Of a stretch of 64,000 nt of DNA, positions 27,813-37,254 are shown piece by piece (within the stretch, counting starts at the first letter, position 1; each line of letters begins with the position of its first letter). The translations under genes and the position numbers were made by a program. The stretch is from positions 186,001 to 250,000 of the forward strand of contig NZ_CP061285.1 of assembly GCF_018687075.1 (NCBI RefSeq), given 5' to 3'. The notes beneath the pieces are model-generated. The model searched no databases. It had not been told where the DNA came from and was given only the letters and a program-made list of their open reading frames with translations. The stretch comes from Polynucleobacter sp. MWH-UH35A (GTDB lineage Bacteria > Pseudomonadota > Gammaproteobacteria > Burkholderiales > Burkholderiaceae).

Positions 27813-28280
27813 CTAAGCAATGATGAAGAGCGGCTGGTCAAATTCAACGCCTTGACCGTTTTCACACAAAATTTCTTTGACCACACCCGCATGCTCGGAT
27901 TCGATTTCGTTGAGTAGCTTCATGGCTTCAATGATGCAAAGCGTTTGACCTACTTTTACGGTATCGCCGACATTGACGAAGTTTGGAGATTCAGGGTTTG
28001 GAGCGCGGTAGAAAGTGCCAACCATCGGTGACTTAGCTACAAATCCAGTTTCAGCGGCGGGCGCCTCAACAGCAGCTGCGGCTGGAGCTGGAGCACTAAC
28101 TGCTGGCGCAGCTTGCATGGCTTGCACTGGTGCTGGATTGGCGTAGACCACCTGACCAGTTGGAGCGCTAGACCCAGCATTAACAATGCGAACGCGATCT
28201 TCACCTTCATTGACTTCTAATTCTGAAATACCGGATTCAGAGACTAAATCGATTAAGGTTTTAAGTTTTCTTAGATCCAT
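27813..28280 (-). CDS. accB: Acetyl-CoA carboxylase, biotin carboxyl carrier protein
   Basis: Carries the biotin that shuttles CO2 between AccC and the carboxyltransferase. The C-terminal biotinyl domain has the [11 protein letters not shown] site, the Lys of EAMK being the biotinylated residue (near 120). The Pro/Ala linker at about 45-75 and the N-terminal dimer region [18 protein letters not shown] are standard. 155 residues. First of the accB-accC pair, with aroQ 36 bp upstream. Confidence 0.97.
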   Translation of the reverse strand: MDLRKLKTLIDLVSESGISELEVNEGEDRVRIVNAGSSAPTGQVVYANPAPVQAMQAAPAVSAPAPAAAAVEAPAAETGFVAKSPMVGTFYRAPNPESPNFVNVGDTVKVGQTLCIIEAMKLLNEIESEHAGVVKEILCENGQGVEFDQPLFIIA

Positions 28281-28316
28281 ACGAGTGCTTCCTCTCTTGT
28301 AATTCTTTCAGTAGTT

Positions 28317-28766
28317 TTATTTCTGCAAACGCGCAATCGCTGCGTGCAGTGCTAATTCATAGCCAATAGCGCCAAGACCGCAAATCACTCCAGTTGCTAT
28401 ATCGGACAGGTAAGAATGCTTGCGGAATTCTTCGCGCTGGTGAATATTGGATAGGTGTACTTCGGTGAATGGAATAGCCACTCCGGCCAATACGTCGCGC
28501 AAGGCAACGCTGGTATGGGTAAACGCGCCTGGATTGATGATGATGAAATCAACCCCATCTTGTTTGGCCTGTTGAATGCGGTCAATTAACTCGCCTTCAT
28601 GATTGCTTTGATAGGTGCTTAGGTCAACAGACTGGGTTTTGGCCAGATTACCCAGCTTTTGGTGAATGTCTTCTAGTGTGGTTTTACCGTAAACATCAGG
28701 TTCACGGGTGCCTAATAAATTTAGGTTTGGACCCTGAATTACGAGAATTGAAGCTTTTTTCGACAT
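28317..28766 (-). CDS. aroQ: 3-Dehydroquinate dehydratase, type II
   Basis: Shikimate-pathway enzyme converting 3-dehydroquinate to 3-dehydroshikimate. The type II hallmarks are visible: the [17 protein letters not shown] lid region with the catalytic Tyr, NHEGELID, and [16 protein letters not shown] followed by EVHLSN. 149 residues, the dodecameric type II length. Lies upstream of accB in the common Burkholderiales order. Confidence 0.97.
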   Translation of the reverse strand: MSKKASILVIQGPNLNLLGTREPDVYGKTTLEDIHQKLGNLAKTQSVDLSTYQSNHEGELIDRIQQAKQDGVDFIIINPGAFTHTSVALRDVLAGVAIPFTEVHLSNIHQREEFRKHSYLSDIATGVICGLGAIGYELALHAAIARLQK

Positions 28767-28933
28767 AGATCCCTGTTTTTAGAGGCAGTTAAGCGTAATT
28801 TGCTAAATCACTTCATGCTCGATTGCTTATGAGAGAAGTATACCTTTATAAAGATGGGTAAGGGTCAAAAAATTGCTTCAAAAATAAGAATTTTCGAAAC
28901 TTTTGAATACAGTTATTGAAAAATAGTGAATTG

Positions 28934-28954
28934 ATTGCTTAATAATTAGGCAAT
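28934..28954. repeat. 21-base imperfect palindrome, copy 2
   Basis: It differs from 6741-6761 at one base in the loop. It lies 40 bases beyond the stop of the TlpA-like gene and 167 bases upstream of the aroQ start. It can form an AT-rich 9-bp hairpin with one G-T pair. Confidence 0.5.
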
Positions 28955-28994
28955 TTTGAATTGGCGAGAATGAATTAAATTAGGTTAAAAATGC

Positions 28995-29522
28995 TTATAA
29001 GGCAGATTTAATAGCATTTCTAACATCATCTTCGCTTATCTTTCCTAATTTACTGTATGTTGCCTTACCCTTGGCGTTGATGATGATGGTGTAAGGAAGT
29101 GCGCCTTGGGAGTTTCCAAGTTGCTTGGAGAGATTGCTTCCTTCAAGACCGCCAATCACAATGGGATAGTCAACTGGGGTTTTTGAGAGAAATTCGCGAA
29201 TATTAGATGGTGAATCGATACCAATGCCTACAAATAAGACATTTTGTTGCAAAAACTCTTGTTGAAGCTTGTCCAAAGTGGGCATTTCTTCAACACAAGG
29301 CGGGCACCAGGAGGCCCAAAAGTTCACAACCAGGACTCTCCCTTGCCATTTTTGGCTATCCGCAGTTTTTCCATTCGGAGTTTGCCAAGAATTGGCAAAA
29401 AATGCTTTTACAGCGGGGTCGCTGGCTAAGCCAGTTTTATAAATCCATTGCGAAGTCAGTACACCTGAAATTAGTGCCAAAAGGCTAATTGCGATGATGA
29501 TGATCCATTGTCTGCGGTTCAT
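28995..29522 (-). CDS. TlpA-like periplasmic thioredoxin
   Basis: Thiol-disulfide oxidoreductase anchored in the inner membrane and facing the periplasm. One N-terminal helix (about 7-27) is followed by a thioredoxin fold with the redox site WASWCPPCVEEMPTL (about 71-85) and the cis-Pro loop LPYTIII. 175 residues. A role in cytochrome c maturation or general thiol reduction is usual for the family; no ccm gene is close. It is divergent from mpl by 26 bp. Confidence 0.88.
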   Translation of the reverse strand: MNRRQWIIIIAISLLALISGVLTSQWIYKTGLASDPAVKAFFANSWQTPNGKTADSQKWQGRVLVVNFWASWCPPCVEEMPTLDKLQQEFLQQNVLFVGIGIDSPSNIREFLSKTPVDYPIVIGGLEGSNLSKQLGNSQGALPYTIIINAKGKATYSKLGKISEDDVRNAIKSAL

Positions 29523-29548
29523 TGCAACTCCTTCGCTAAAATTCGCTA

Positions 29549-30949
29549 ATGCATATACATATCTTGGGCATTTGCGGTACTTTCATGGGCGGCATTGCCG
29601 CAATCGCGAGGCAGGCTGGACACCGCGTTACGGGTTGCGATGCCAACGTGTATCCACCAATGAGTACGCAGCTTGAAGCTCAAGGCATCGAACTGATTGA
29701 GGGATTCTCGCCCGATCAATTATCTCAGTTTGAGACCATGCCCGATTTATTTGTGATTGGCAATGTGGTTTCTCGTGGCAATCCATTGATGGAGGCAATC
29801 CTCAACCAAGGGCTGCCCTATATTTCTGGACCGCAGTGGTTGGGTGAACAAGTTTTGTATGGGCGTCATGTTTTGGCTGTTGCTGGTACGCACGGCAAGA
29901 CAACAACTTCAGCCATGCTCACGTGGATTTTGGAATTCAATGGCTATAAGCCTGGATATCTCATTGGTGGGGTGCCTTTGAATTTCACAGTCTCTGCACG
30001 TTTAGGTGAGAGCAAATATTTCGTAATCGAGGCCGATGAATACGACACGGCTTTTTTTGATAAGCGTAGTAAGTTTGTTCACTATCGTCCACGCACCGCT
30101 TTATTAAACAATTTAGAGTTTGATCACGCTGATATTTTTGCTGATCTTGCTGCAATCGAAACCCAATTCCATCATTTGGTGCGTACCGTTCCGGGTGACG
30201 GTTTATTGGTGGTAAATGGCGAAGAGCCGGCATTGGCAAGTGTGATTTCCCGTGGTGCCTGGGCACCTTTAGAGCGCTTTGGGCAAGAGCTCAATAATGA
30301 ATGGTCCTTGATTTCTCAAGAGGCTGATGGCTTTATTGTGCGCAAGTCTGGCAAAGAAGTGGCAACTGTAAAGTGGGCGCCTGACTCTGGTGTGATGGGT
30401 AGACATAATCAATTAAACGCACTTGCAGCAATTGCTGCTGCTAATCACATTGGCATTTCTCCAGAAGATTCAGCTCGAGCTTTAGATGAATTTAAGAACG
30501 TAAAACGTCGTTTGGAAACGGTTGGCGTTGCAAATGACATTACTATTTACGACGATTTTGCGCATCATCCAACAGCAATTACGACAACGGTTGATGGTCT
30601 GCGTAGACGCGTTGGTAAAGCGCGCATCTTGGCGGTATTGGAGCCGCGTTCCAACACGATGAAGCTTGGTGTGATGAAAGCTCAACTCCCTGGAAGTCTG
30701 GAGGCGGCCGATAAAGTATTTGCCTATGGTGCCAATACTGGTAAAGAGTCTTTAGGCTGGGACTTGGCAGAGGTGTTGTCTCCACTCAATACTCGCGAGC
30801 AGGATAAGGCGCATGTATTTGATGATCTTGATGCTCTAGTGAAGGCGGTAGCACAAGAGGCTAAGCCGGGTGATCACATTTTAGTGATGAGTAATGGTGG
30901 GTTTGGTGGCGTACATCAAAAACTATTAAAAGCCATTTCCGCAAAGTAA
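29549..30949 (+). CDS. mpl: UDP-N-acetylmuramate:L-alanyl-gamma-D-glutamyl-meso-diaminopimelate ligase
   Basis: Murein-recycling ligase that attaches the salvaged tripeptide directly to UDP-MurNAc. It begins MHIHILGICGTFMGG, the Mpl signature. The ATP loop GTHGKTTTSAM (about 114-124) and the Mur-ligase central and C-terminal domains follow. 466 residues. It works in the same recycling route as the AmpD at 17707, which releases the tripeptide it uses. fabG follows after 27 bp. Confidence 0.96.
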   Translation: MHIHILGICGTFMGGIAAIARQAGHRVTGCDANVYPPMSTQLEAQGIELIEGFSPDQLSQFETMPDLFVIGNVVSRGNPLMEAILNQGLPYISGPQWLGEQVLYGRHVLAVAGTHGKTTTSAMLTWILEFNGYKPGYLIGGVPLNFTVSARLGESKYFVIEADEYDTAFFDKRSKFVHYRPRTALLNNLEFDHADIFADLAAIETQFHHLVRTVPGDGLLVVNGEEPALASVISRGAWAPLERFGQELNNEWSLISQEADGFIVRKSGKEVATVKWAPDSGVMGRHNQLNALAAIAAANHIGISPEDSARALDEFKNVKRRLETVGVANDITIYDDFAHHPTAITTTVDGLRRRVGKARILAVLEPRSNTMKLGVMKAQLPGSLEAADKVFAYGANTGKESLGWDLAEVLSPLNTREQDKAHVFDDLDALVKAVAQEAKPGDHILVMSNGGFGGVHQKLLKAISAK

Positions 30950-30976
30950 AAACAAACACAAAACAGAAAGCAAAAA

Positions 30977-31711
30977 ATGGGTGATAGATTAAAAGACAAA
31001 GTAGCCATCATTACCGGCGCTGCTAAAGGCATTGGTTTTGCTACAGCGCAGCGTTTTGCTCAAGAGGGCGCAAAGGTCATTATTACTGATATTAACCAGG
31101 AAGCGGTGAATGGCGCAGCTGCGCAAACGCCTAACGCTGAAGGCTACGCTATGAATGTGACTGATCGCGCCAGTATTCAGTCTGTAATTGATCAGGTAAT
31201 GCAAAAGCATGGACGTATTGATATCTTGATTAATAACGCTGGCATTACACAAGATGCACGCTTAATTAAGATGACCGAAGCGCAGTTTGATACGGTGATA
31301 GATGTCAACCTCAAGGGTGTTTTCAATTGCACTCAACTAGTCGTGCCACATATGCTTGAGGCAGGTTCTGGCGCAGTAGTGAATGCTTCTAGCGTAGTGG
31401 GTCTATACGGTAATTTTGGCCAAACCAATTACTCAGCTACAAAATTTGGTGTCATTGGTTTTACTAAAACATGGGCACGCGAGCTTGGACCCAAGGGGAT
31501 TCGGGTGAATGCAGTCTGTCCTGGCTTTATTGCAACTGAGATGGTCAAAGCCATGCCAGAAAATATTTTGCAAGACATTGAAAAGCGTAGTTGGCTTGGA
31601 CGTTTGGGCACTCCAACCGAAATGGCTAATGTGTATTTATTCCTAGCGAGCGATGAGGCGAGCTATGTCAATGGAGTGGCTTTAGAGGCTAGCGGCGGGA
31701 TCTCGCTCTAA
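30977..31711 (+). CDS. fabG: 3-Oxoacyl-ACP reductase family SDR
   Basis: Short-chain dehydrogenase of 244 residues. The NAD(P) loop [10 protein letters not shown] is at about 14-23, NNAGIT at about 87-92, and the catalytic Ser, Tyr and Lys lie in [11 protein letters not shown] and YSATKFG. The C-terminus has the FabG pattern [12 protein letters not shown] and [12 protein letters not shown]. FabG reduces 3-oxoacyl-ACP in fatty acid elongation. It is not next to fabD/acpP, so it may be a second FabG or an acetoacetyl-CoA reductase. Confidence 0.87.
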   Translation: MGDRLKDKVAIITGAAKGIGFATAQRFAQEGAKVIITDINQEAVNGAAAQTPNAEGYAMNVTDRASIQSVIDQVMQKHGRIDILINNAGITQDARLIKMTEAQFDTVIDVNLKGVFNCTQLVVPHMLEAGSGAVVNASSVVGLYGNFGQTNYSATKFGVIGFTKTWARELGPKGIRVNAVCPGFIATEMVKAMPENILQDIEKRSWLGRLGTPTEMANVYLFLASDEASYVNGVALEASGGISL

Positions 31712-31713
31712 GC

Positions 31714-33738
31714 ATGAATCTGTTATATGAAGAAGGTGGCGATATTAAGATCGCCACAGTCCAGTCTGCATCAGGCTCTGGCGATGCCGAGTCTTGGCAG
31801 GCGACCAGCCTTTCTGGCAAAAAGATTAAGCTCAAGGCAAAAGAGGTTTGGCTGCGCTTTGAGAAACCAGAAGCTCAGGCTGTGATGGATGAGGCTGGCA
31901 CACTCACCGCGGATATTGATTTGCAATTTTTGTGGGATTGCGCACCAGATGAAGAGTTTGGTTTGGTAGATGTGGCGCATGAGTATTTTGGATCACAGGC
32001 GAGTATTGCTCAACAAGTTGCTCTGGCAATTGCCTTGCAGGGCGCCCCAGTGTTTTTCCGCCGCAAAGGGCGCGGGCGCTTTCAGAGGGCGCCACTAGAG
32101 CAACTACAGGCTGGTCTAGCTGCTTTAGAGCGCAAGCAAAAAGAGCTTGAACAACAATCCGTTTGGCAACAAGAGTTGGTTGCTGGAACCTTCCCTGAAA
32201 CGCTCAAGTCTTCAGCCAAGCAATTACTTTTTTCACCCGATAAAAATACCTCTGCGTACAAAGCGCTGATTGCTGCATGTACCGAGACTGGTGAATCTCC
32301 AGCCCAATTGATGATTCGTTGTGGTGCTATTGAGTCACCTTTGGCCTACCACCAAGGAATGTTTTTGAAGGCGCATTTTCCGAGTGGTGCGGATCACAAC
32401 CCAGCTGTTGGGGTTGATCAAGCCGCATATGCATCCGCTATTGCTGACCTACCGCTCGCAGATGTCCAGGCCTTCTCTATTGATGACTCTGGTACCACTG
32501 AGATTGATGATGCTTTATCGGTGACCCCAATGGATGGCGGTCATCGGATCGGTATTCATATTGCCGCCCCCGGTTTGGCGATCACAAAAGACGATCCCTT
32601 GGATCAAGTCGCCCGCAATCGTATGTCTACGGTGTACTTCCCGGGCGACAAAATTACGATGTTGCCCGATTCAGTTATTGAGCAATTCTCATTAGATGAA
32701 GGCATGCCTAGACCGGCTCTATCAATCTATGTGGATATTGATGCTGATGGCGTAGCCAATAGAGATACTTTGCAGATGCGCGCAGAGATGGTGCCAATCG
32801 CCGCGAACTTGCGTTTAGAGGACATTGAGCATCTTATCAGCGAGGAAAGCTTGCTGGATGAGGGTGCAAGCTATCCTTATCGCAAAGAGCTTTCGACCTT
32901 ATGGCAAGCCGCCAAACTGCTGCATGCGGGTCGTCAAGAAAAGCGGGTTGCTAATGGTTTGCGTGCTGAGCATTTAGGCCTTGCTGATCCAAATACTTTA
33001 GCGAGAGACTTTCATTTTCAGATTCAGGATATTGATGGACTCAAGCGCGTGGAAATCATCCCACGTCAACGTGGCTCCATCTTGGATACCATTGTTGCCG
33101 AATGGATGATCTTCTGTAACAGCGCTTCTGGCCAGCTTCTTGCTGACCATGGATTGCCAGGGTTATTCAGAACCCAAAAAGGTTGGGGTCCGTTACGTAC
33201 ACGTATGCAAACCACTCCTGGGCCACATGAAGGCTTGGGGTTAGATTACTACGCCTGGTGTACTTCGCCTTTGCGTCGCTATTCCGATTTAGTGAATCAA
33301 TGGCAACTCATTGCGCTGGCAAAGCATGGTGTAACCGCCAAGATGGTTGCGCCTTTTCCACCGCGTGATGCAACCTTGATGGGCATCGCTGCCGATTTTG
33401 AATCTTGCTATCAGGCATATGGAGAATTCCAAGATCGACTGGAAAAGTATTGGTGCTTGCGTTGGGTCACTCAAGATGGCGAGTCGAAGACTGTGCTCGT
33501 TCGCCATCTAAAGGAAGGTATGTCTCGAGTGGAATTAGTTCCTCTGCATCTATCCATTCCTGAATTGGCAACGCATCCGCGCATGACCCGTGCAGAAGTC
33601 GTCATTACAGATGTGGATTTATTGCAGTTGAGTGCTGGTGTTCGAGTGCTGGAGATTGAAGCAAAAGCCGATACTCCTGAAAAGGCTGTGGAGTCTGAAC
33701 CTTCAGATAGTCCCGTAGAAGATGCTGACCCAGATTAA
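31714..33738 (+). CDS. RNB-domain exoribonuclease (RNase II/R family)
   Basis: 3'-to-5' exoribonuclease-like protein of 674 residues. The RNB catalytic core starts near 250 with FSIDDSGTTEIDDALSV, whose Asp residues bind Mg2+, and includes RNRMSTVYFPG and the late SPLRRYSDLVNQ motif with the conserved Arg and Asp residues. The N-terminal 240 residues do not look like the two cold-shock domains of RNase R, and the S1 domain at the end is weak. The Asp/Glu/Pro-rich tail overlaps the next gene by 17 bp. It starts 2 bp after fabG. Confidence 0.88.
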   Translation: MNLLYEEGGDIKIATVQSASGSGDAESWQATSLSGKKIKLKAKEVWLRFEKPEAQAVMDEAGTLTADIDLQFLWDCAPDEEFGLVDVAHEYFGSQASIAQQVALAIALQGAPVFFRRKGRGRFQRAPLEQLQAGLAALERKQKELEQQSVWQQELVAGTFPETLKSSAKQLLFSPDKNTSAYKALIAACTETGESPAQLMIRCGAIESPLAYHQGMFLKAHFPSGADHNPAVGVDQAAYASAIADLPLADVQAFSIDDSGTTEIDDALSVTPMDGGHRIGIHIAAPGLAITKDDPLDQVARNRMSTVYFPGDKITMLPDSVIEQFSLDEGMPRPALSIYVDIDADGVANRDTLQMRAEMVPIAANLRLEDIEHLISEESLLDEGASYPYRKELSTLWQAAKLLHAGRQEKRVANGLRAEHLGLADPNTLARDFHFQIQDIDGLKRVEIIPRQRGSILDTIVAEWMIFCNSASGQLLADHGLPGLFRTQKGWGPLRTRMQTTPGPHEGLGLDYYAWCTSPLRRYSDLVNQWQLIALAKHGVTAKMVAPFPPRDATLMGIAADFESCYQAYGEFQDRLEKYWCLRWVTQDGESKTVLVRHLKEGMSRVELVPLHLSIPELATHPRMTRAEVVITDVDLLQLSAGVRVLEIEAKADTPEKAVESEPSDSPVEDADPD

Positions 33739-34609
33739 ATCACTGGAATTTCCATGTCCTGAAGGACTAGCTAGGTTCTTGCGTTACCTGCGCAGCGCTT
33801 GGAACCGCTATCCATTTCGCTTTGCACTCTGCGTCTCTATTCTGATCCACATCGTCTTCTTATCTTTTCGTTGGGGCGTTGGAGAGATTCAGAGCCGCAG
33901 ACTCAATACGCCATTGAGCGTGGTTTTGGTCAACGCTAGCAATAAAACTCCACCTCAAAAAGCGAACAAGTTGGCGCAGGCTGATTTGCAGGGTGGTGAC
34001 AAATCAGAAACTCAAGAGGCCACTGCATTGCACCGCGCAAGATTGGGTGCAGAAGCGCGACTTGAGGTTTTAGAGAAGCAGCAGAAACAAATGCTCGCCA
34101 AATTAGATGAACAACGCAGTCGATCGGGCGGTCGTAAGAGTGGGGATGAGCAAAAAATTGCTCCCCAATTAAATTCCCTGGAGGCTGAGTTAGCTAAGCG
34201 ACTTCAGGTTGATGGCAAAGAGCCTAGACGTAAAGTATTGACTGGCGCCAATACCAAGGCGGTTTCTTTTGCACATTATTACGATTCCATGCGCCAAAAG
34301 ATTGAGGCTTATGGCAGTGCGTTTTTCCCAAGGGCAAACGGTCGTCCTCTATATGGGAGTTTGGTGATCGTCGTCAGCGTTGATAACCAAGGCAGAATCA
34401 CCACAAATGCCCAAGGCAAAGACGGGCTCTCCATTGGTCGCAGCTCAGGCAACCCTGAGTTAGATAGGCAGGCCCTAGCAATTGTGAGAGCCTCGGCACC
34501 ATTTGGGCCCTTTCCTTCAGAAATGCGTAATCAAATCGACGTTTTAGATTGGATTTCGACTTTCGAGTTCGCTCGTGACGGGGTCGATCGTTTAGAGTTA
34601 CGTCACTAA
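33722..34609 (+). CDS. TonB-like protein (C-terminal TonB domain)
   Basis: Predicted inner-membrane-anchored periplasmic protein of 295 residues. A single transmembrane helix lies at about 36-55 (CVSILIHIVFLSFRW region) and a long basic/Gln-rich coiled region at about 80-170. The C-terminal TonB-like domain has GSLVIVVSVDNQGRI and an ending VLDWISTFEF. TonB links ExbB/D proton flow to outer-membrane receptors, but no exbBD or receptor genes are adjacent, so energy transduction is unproven. Its ATG lies inside the end of the RNB gene; aroE follows. Confidence 0.8.
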   Translation: MLTQIKSLEFPCPEGLARFLRYLRSAWNRYPFRFALCVSILIHIVFLSFRWGVGEIQSRRLNTPLSVVLVNASNKTPPQKANKLAQADLQGGDKSETQEATALHRARLGAEARLEVLEKQQKQMLAKLDEQRSRSGGRKSGDEQKIAPQLNSLEAELAKRLQVDGKEPRRKVLTGANTKAVSFAHYYDSMRQKIEAYGSAFFPRANGRPLYGSLVIVVSVDNQGRITTNAQGKDGLSIGRSSGNPELDRQALAIVRASAPFGPFPSEMRNQIDVLDWISTFEFARDGVDRLELRH

Positions 34610-34653
34610 AGCAATTTAACGAACTTCGTAAATTCGCTTATTCTGTAGTCATT

Positions 34654-35559
34654 ATGAGTTCCATCGATACCACTCTCATGCATACCGATCCCAGCCTTTT
34701 TGTTGGCGTGGATGTTTATGCCGTGGCTGGAAATCCGATTTCTCATAGTAAATCCCCTGCCATTCACAAACGGTTTGCAGAACAAGCAAATCAGCGTATG
34801 CACTATGGCCGTCTTCAACCAGAAGCAGATTCATTTGCTCAAGCTGCTAAAGTGTTTTTCGCCTCAGGCGGAAAAGGTATGAATGTCACTGTGCCATTCA
34901 AGCTCGACGCACAAAATCTAGCTGATGTATTAACGCCTCGTGCGCAATTAGCAGGTGCTGTTAATACCTTGTGGAAAACAGAAGGCAAAATTTTTGGTGA
35001 CAACACGGATGGCGCTGGTCTAGTGCGTGATTTGCTTGCGCAGGGAATTGCGCTGCATAACGCTCGCATACTCTTGATTGGTGCTGGTGGGGCCGCACGA
35101 GGGGTGGTTGGCCCTTTGCTAGAACAATCTCCTAAATCACTCGTTATTGCCAATCGTTCGAGTACGAAGGCAGATGAGCTAGTAAAGCTATTCGCAGATT
35201 TGGCGGCATCCAAAGAGGTGGCGTTAGAGTCTCGGACATTGGCTGATTTGGAAGATGTTGCTAAAACTCAATATCCATTTGATTTGGTCATTAATGCTAC
35301 TGCTGCAGGTTTAACTGATGAGTCACCTCTGACATCTAAAGCGGTAGCTAATATTTTTGTGCCCAGCTCCTTCGCTTATGACATGGTCTACGGCAAAACA
35401 ACGGCTTTTATGCAGCAGGCACTGCAAAGAGGGGCACGCGTCAGCGATGGTCTGGGCATGCTAGTTGAGCAAGCGGCAGATGCATTCTTACTCTGGCGGG
35501 GTGCGCAATTGGCATCCGCCATCGACCCACGCGCTGTCTTGGCTGAACTACGTAGCTAA
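34654..35559 (+). CDS. aroE: Shikimate dehydrogenase
   Basis: NADP-dependent reduction of 3-dehydroshikimate to shikimate. The substrate motif GNPISHSKSPAIH is at about 26-38, the catalytic Lys/Asp region NVTVPFK at about 76-82, NTDGAGLVRD at about 116-125, and the nucleotide loop GAGGAARGVV at about 142-151. 301 residues, slightly longer than E. coli AroE (272) because of an extended N-terminus. mtgA follows after 9 bp. Confidence 0.95.
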   Translation: MSSIDTTLMHTDPSLFVGVDVYAVAGNPISHSKSPAIHKRFAEQANQRMHYGRLQPEADSFAQAAKVFFASGGKGMNVTVPFKLDAQNLADVLTPRAQLAGAVNTLWKTEGKIFGDNTDGAGLVRDLLAQGIALHNARILLIGAGGAARGVVGPLLEQSPKSLVIANRSSTKADELVKLFADLAASKEVALESRTLADLEDVAKTQYPFDLVINATAAGLTDESPLTSKAVANIFVPSSFAYDMVYGKTTAFMQQALQRGARVSDGLGMLVEQAADAFLLWRGAQLASAIDPRAVLAELRS

Positions 35560-35568
35560 TTTTCTCCA

Positions 35569-36312
35569 ATGCGCTGGCTACTTTATCCAGTGAAGTGTTT
35601 GTTAGCGGGATTCATCGCAATGCAACTCTTTTTTGCCTTGCAGATTGCATTATGGGTGAGCTTAGATCCAGGTAGTACCGCTTTTCAGAGGGCGGAGCGT
35701 TGGCGTCTATGCTCCTGGCATTGGACATGTGCAGTGCAATCTCATTGGGTGCCTTATGACAAGATCTCCAATAATCTCAAGCGTGCTGTCTTAGTCAGTG
35801 AAGACGATATCTTCTTTCAGCACCCAGGGGTGCGGGTGGAGGATATGCAAAAAGCTTGGCAAAAAAATCAACAACAGAGTCAGCAAAAAAGCCAGGCGGG
35901 CAATAAATCTAAAGTCGCCTTACGAGGCGGATCGACTATCACTCAGCAGTTAGCCAAGAATTTATTTCTCTCATCCGAACAAAACTATTTGCGCAAAGGG
36001 CAAGAGCTCGTTATTACTGGGCTTTTAGAGTTGATACTTTCGAAGCAAAGACTGTACGAGATTTATCTCAATTCAGTAGAGTGGGGTGAGGGTATTTTTG
36101 GAGTTGGTGCCGCATCTCAGCATTACTACGCCATAAGTCCTGCTGCTTTGGATCGAGAGCAAGCGGCTGCTCTAGCTTCAGCACTGCCTGCACCCAAATG
36201 TTTTGATAAGCAACAGTATTGCCGTCGAGGAAGTATTAACTATGCTGCTCGCCAAGAATTTATCTTGGAAGGTATGGATCGCGTGGCGCTAGCGCCTTAC
36301 CCAAAGAAGTAA
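35569..36312 (+). CDS. mtgA: Monofunctional peptidoglycan glycosyltransferase
   Basis: Inner-membrane GT51 enzyme that polymerises lipid II glycan strands without a transpeptidase domain. One N-terminal helix at about 9-29, the catalytic motif VSEDDIFFQHPG (about 80-91), then RGGSTITQQLAKNLFL and YLNSVEWGEGIFG. 247 residues. A Gln/Ser/Lys-rich insertion (about 101-116) sits between the first two motifs. It is last of the aroE-mtgA pair and converges on pyrF. Confidence 0.94.
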   Translation: MRWLLYPVKCLLAGFIAMQLFFALQIALWVSLDPGSTAFQRAERWRLCSWHWTCAVQSHWVPYDKISNNLKRAVLVSEDDIFFQHPGVRVEDMQKAWQKNQQQSQQKSQAGNKSKVALRGGSTITQQLAKNLFLSSEQNYLRKGQELVITGLLELILSKQRLYEIYLNSVEWGEGIFGVGAASQHYYAISPAALDREQAAALASALPAPKCFDKQQYCRRGSINYAARQEFILEGMDRVALAPYPKK

Positions 36313-36335
36313 GAACTTTTTAGTTGCTTGCTAAA

Positions 36336-37181
36336 TTACTTACTCGCAGCAGCCCGGAGTGAGTCACGCGTGCTCATGGCGATCGCTCTAGCTGCCTGAG
36401 CAAAATCAGCACCAGAGCTAGCGTACAGAATGGCTCTAGAAGAGTTGATGATCATTCCGGTTCCTGGCTTCCCAGCTATTTTTCCGGCGCTGACAGTGGC
36501 ATCAATATCGCCACCTTGAGCGCCAATTCCCGGAATCAATAAAGGCATCTCCCCAACAATAGCGCGTACTTTTGCGATTTCTTCTGGGAAGGTTGCTCCA
36601 ACTACTAAGCTGATTTGACCAGTCCTATTCCATTGTTGCGCAGCGAGTTTGGCTACATGAAGATAGAGTGGCTCACCATTTGGAGCTACGTTCAGAAACT
36701 GCAAATCAGATCCACCGGGGTTCGATGTGCGGCACAAGACAATGACGCCTTTACCAGCGTGCTTGAGGTAGGGCTCAATCGTGTCAAAGCCCATATAGGG
36801 ATTCACGGTTACCGCATCGGCACCATAGCGATCAAAGGCCTCAAGAGCGTAATGGTCTGCGGTGCTACCAATATCACCACGTTTGGAATCCAGGATGACT
36901 GGGATGTGAGGGTATTTGTCTTTGAGATGCTTGATTAGTTTTTCTAGTTGAGCCTCAGCTCTTTGGGAGGCAAAGTAGGCAAACTGGGGCTTGAAGGCAC
37001 AGACCAGATCCGCAGTCGCATCAGCGATTTCGCGGCAGAACTCATAGATAGCCTCCGGTTTCCCCTGCAGGCTAAGGGGTAAGCGCTTAGGATCTGGGTC
37101 AAAACCAACGCACAGCATGCTGCCTTGGGAAGCCCATGCGGACTGGAGTTGCTGGTTAAAGGTATTTGAGCGAGAGTTCAT
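36336..37181 (-). CDS. pyrF: Orotidine 5'-phosphate decarboxylase, type 2
   Basis: Last step of UMP synthesis. The N-terminal [12 protein letters not shown] and the catalytic [17 protein letters not shown] (Lys/Asp array, about 96-112) are clear, and [15 protein letters not shown] binds phosphate near the C-terminus. 281 residues, the longer type 2 class found in betaproteobacteria and actinobacteria rather than the E. coli type. Convergent with mtgA and divergent from corA. Confidence 0.95.
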   Translation of the reverse strand: MNSRSNTFNQQLQSAWASQGSMLCVGFDPDPKRLPLSLQGKPEAIYEFCREIADATADLVCAFKPQFAYFASQRAEAQLEKLIKHLKDKYPHIPVILDSKRGDIGSTADHYALEAFDRYGADAVTVNPYMGFDTIEPYLKHAGKGVIVLCRTSNPGGSDLQFLNVAPNGEPLYLHVAKLAAQQWNRTGQISLVVGATFPEEIAKVRAIVGEMPLLIPGIGAQGGDIDATVSAGKIAGKPGTGMIINSSRAILYASSGADFAQAARAIAMSTRDSLRAAASK

Positions 37182-37254
37182 TGGATTTGGCTTATTTTAG
37201 TGAAACTGTCATGTTCTATAGGATAAACTAGCGCACATTCCTTAGGAGTTCACC

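Noticed and set aside
28767..28994. Possible small gene between aroQ and tlpA
   Set aside because: No open frame with a start and ribosome site; only the palindromic element and likely promoter sequence.
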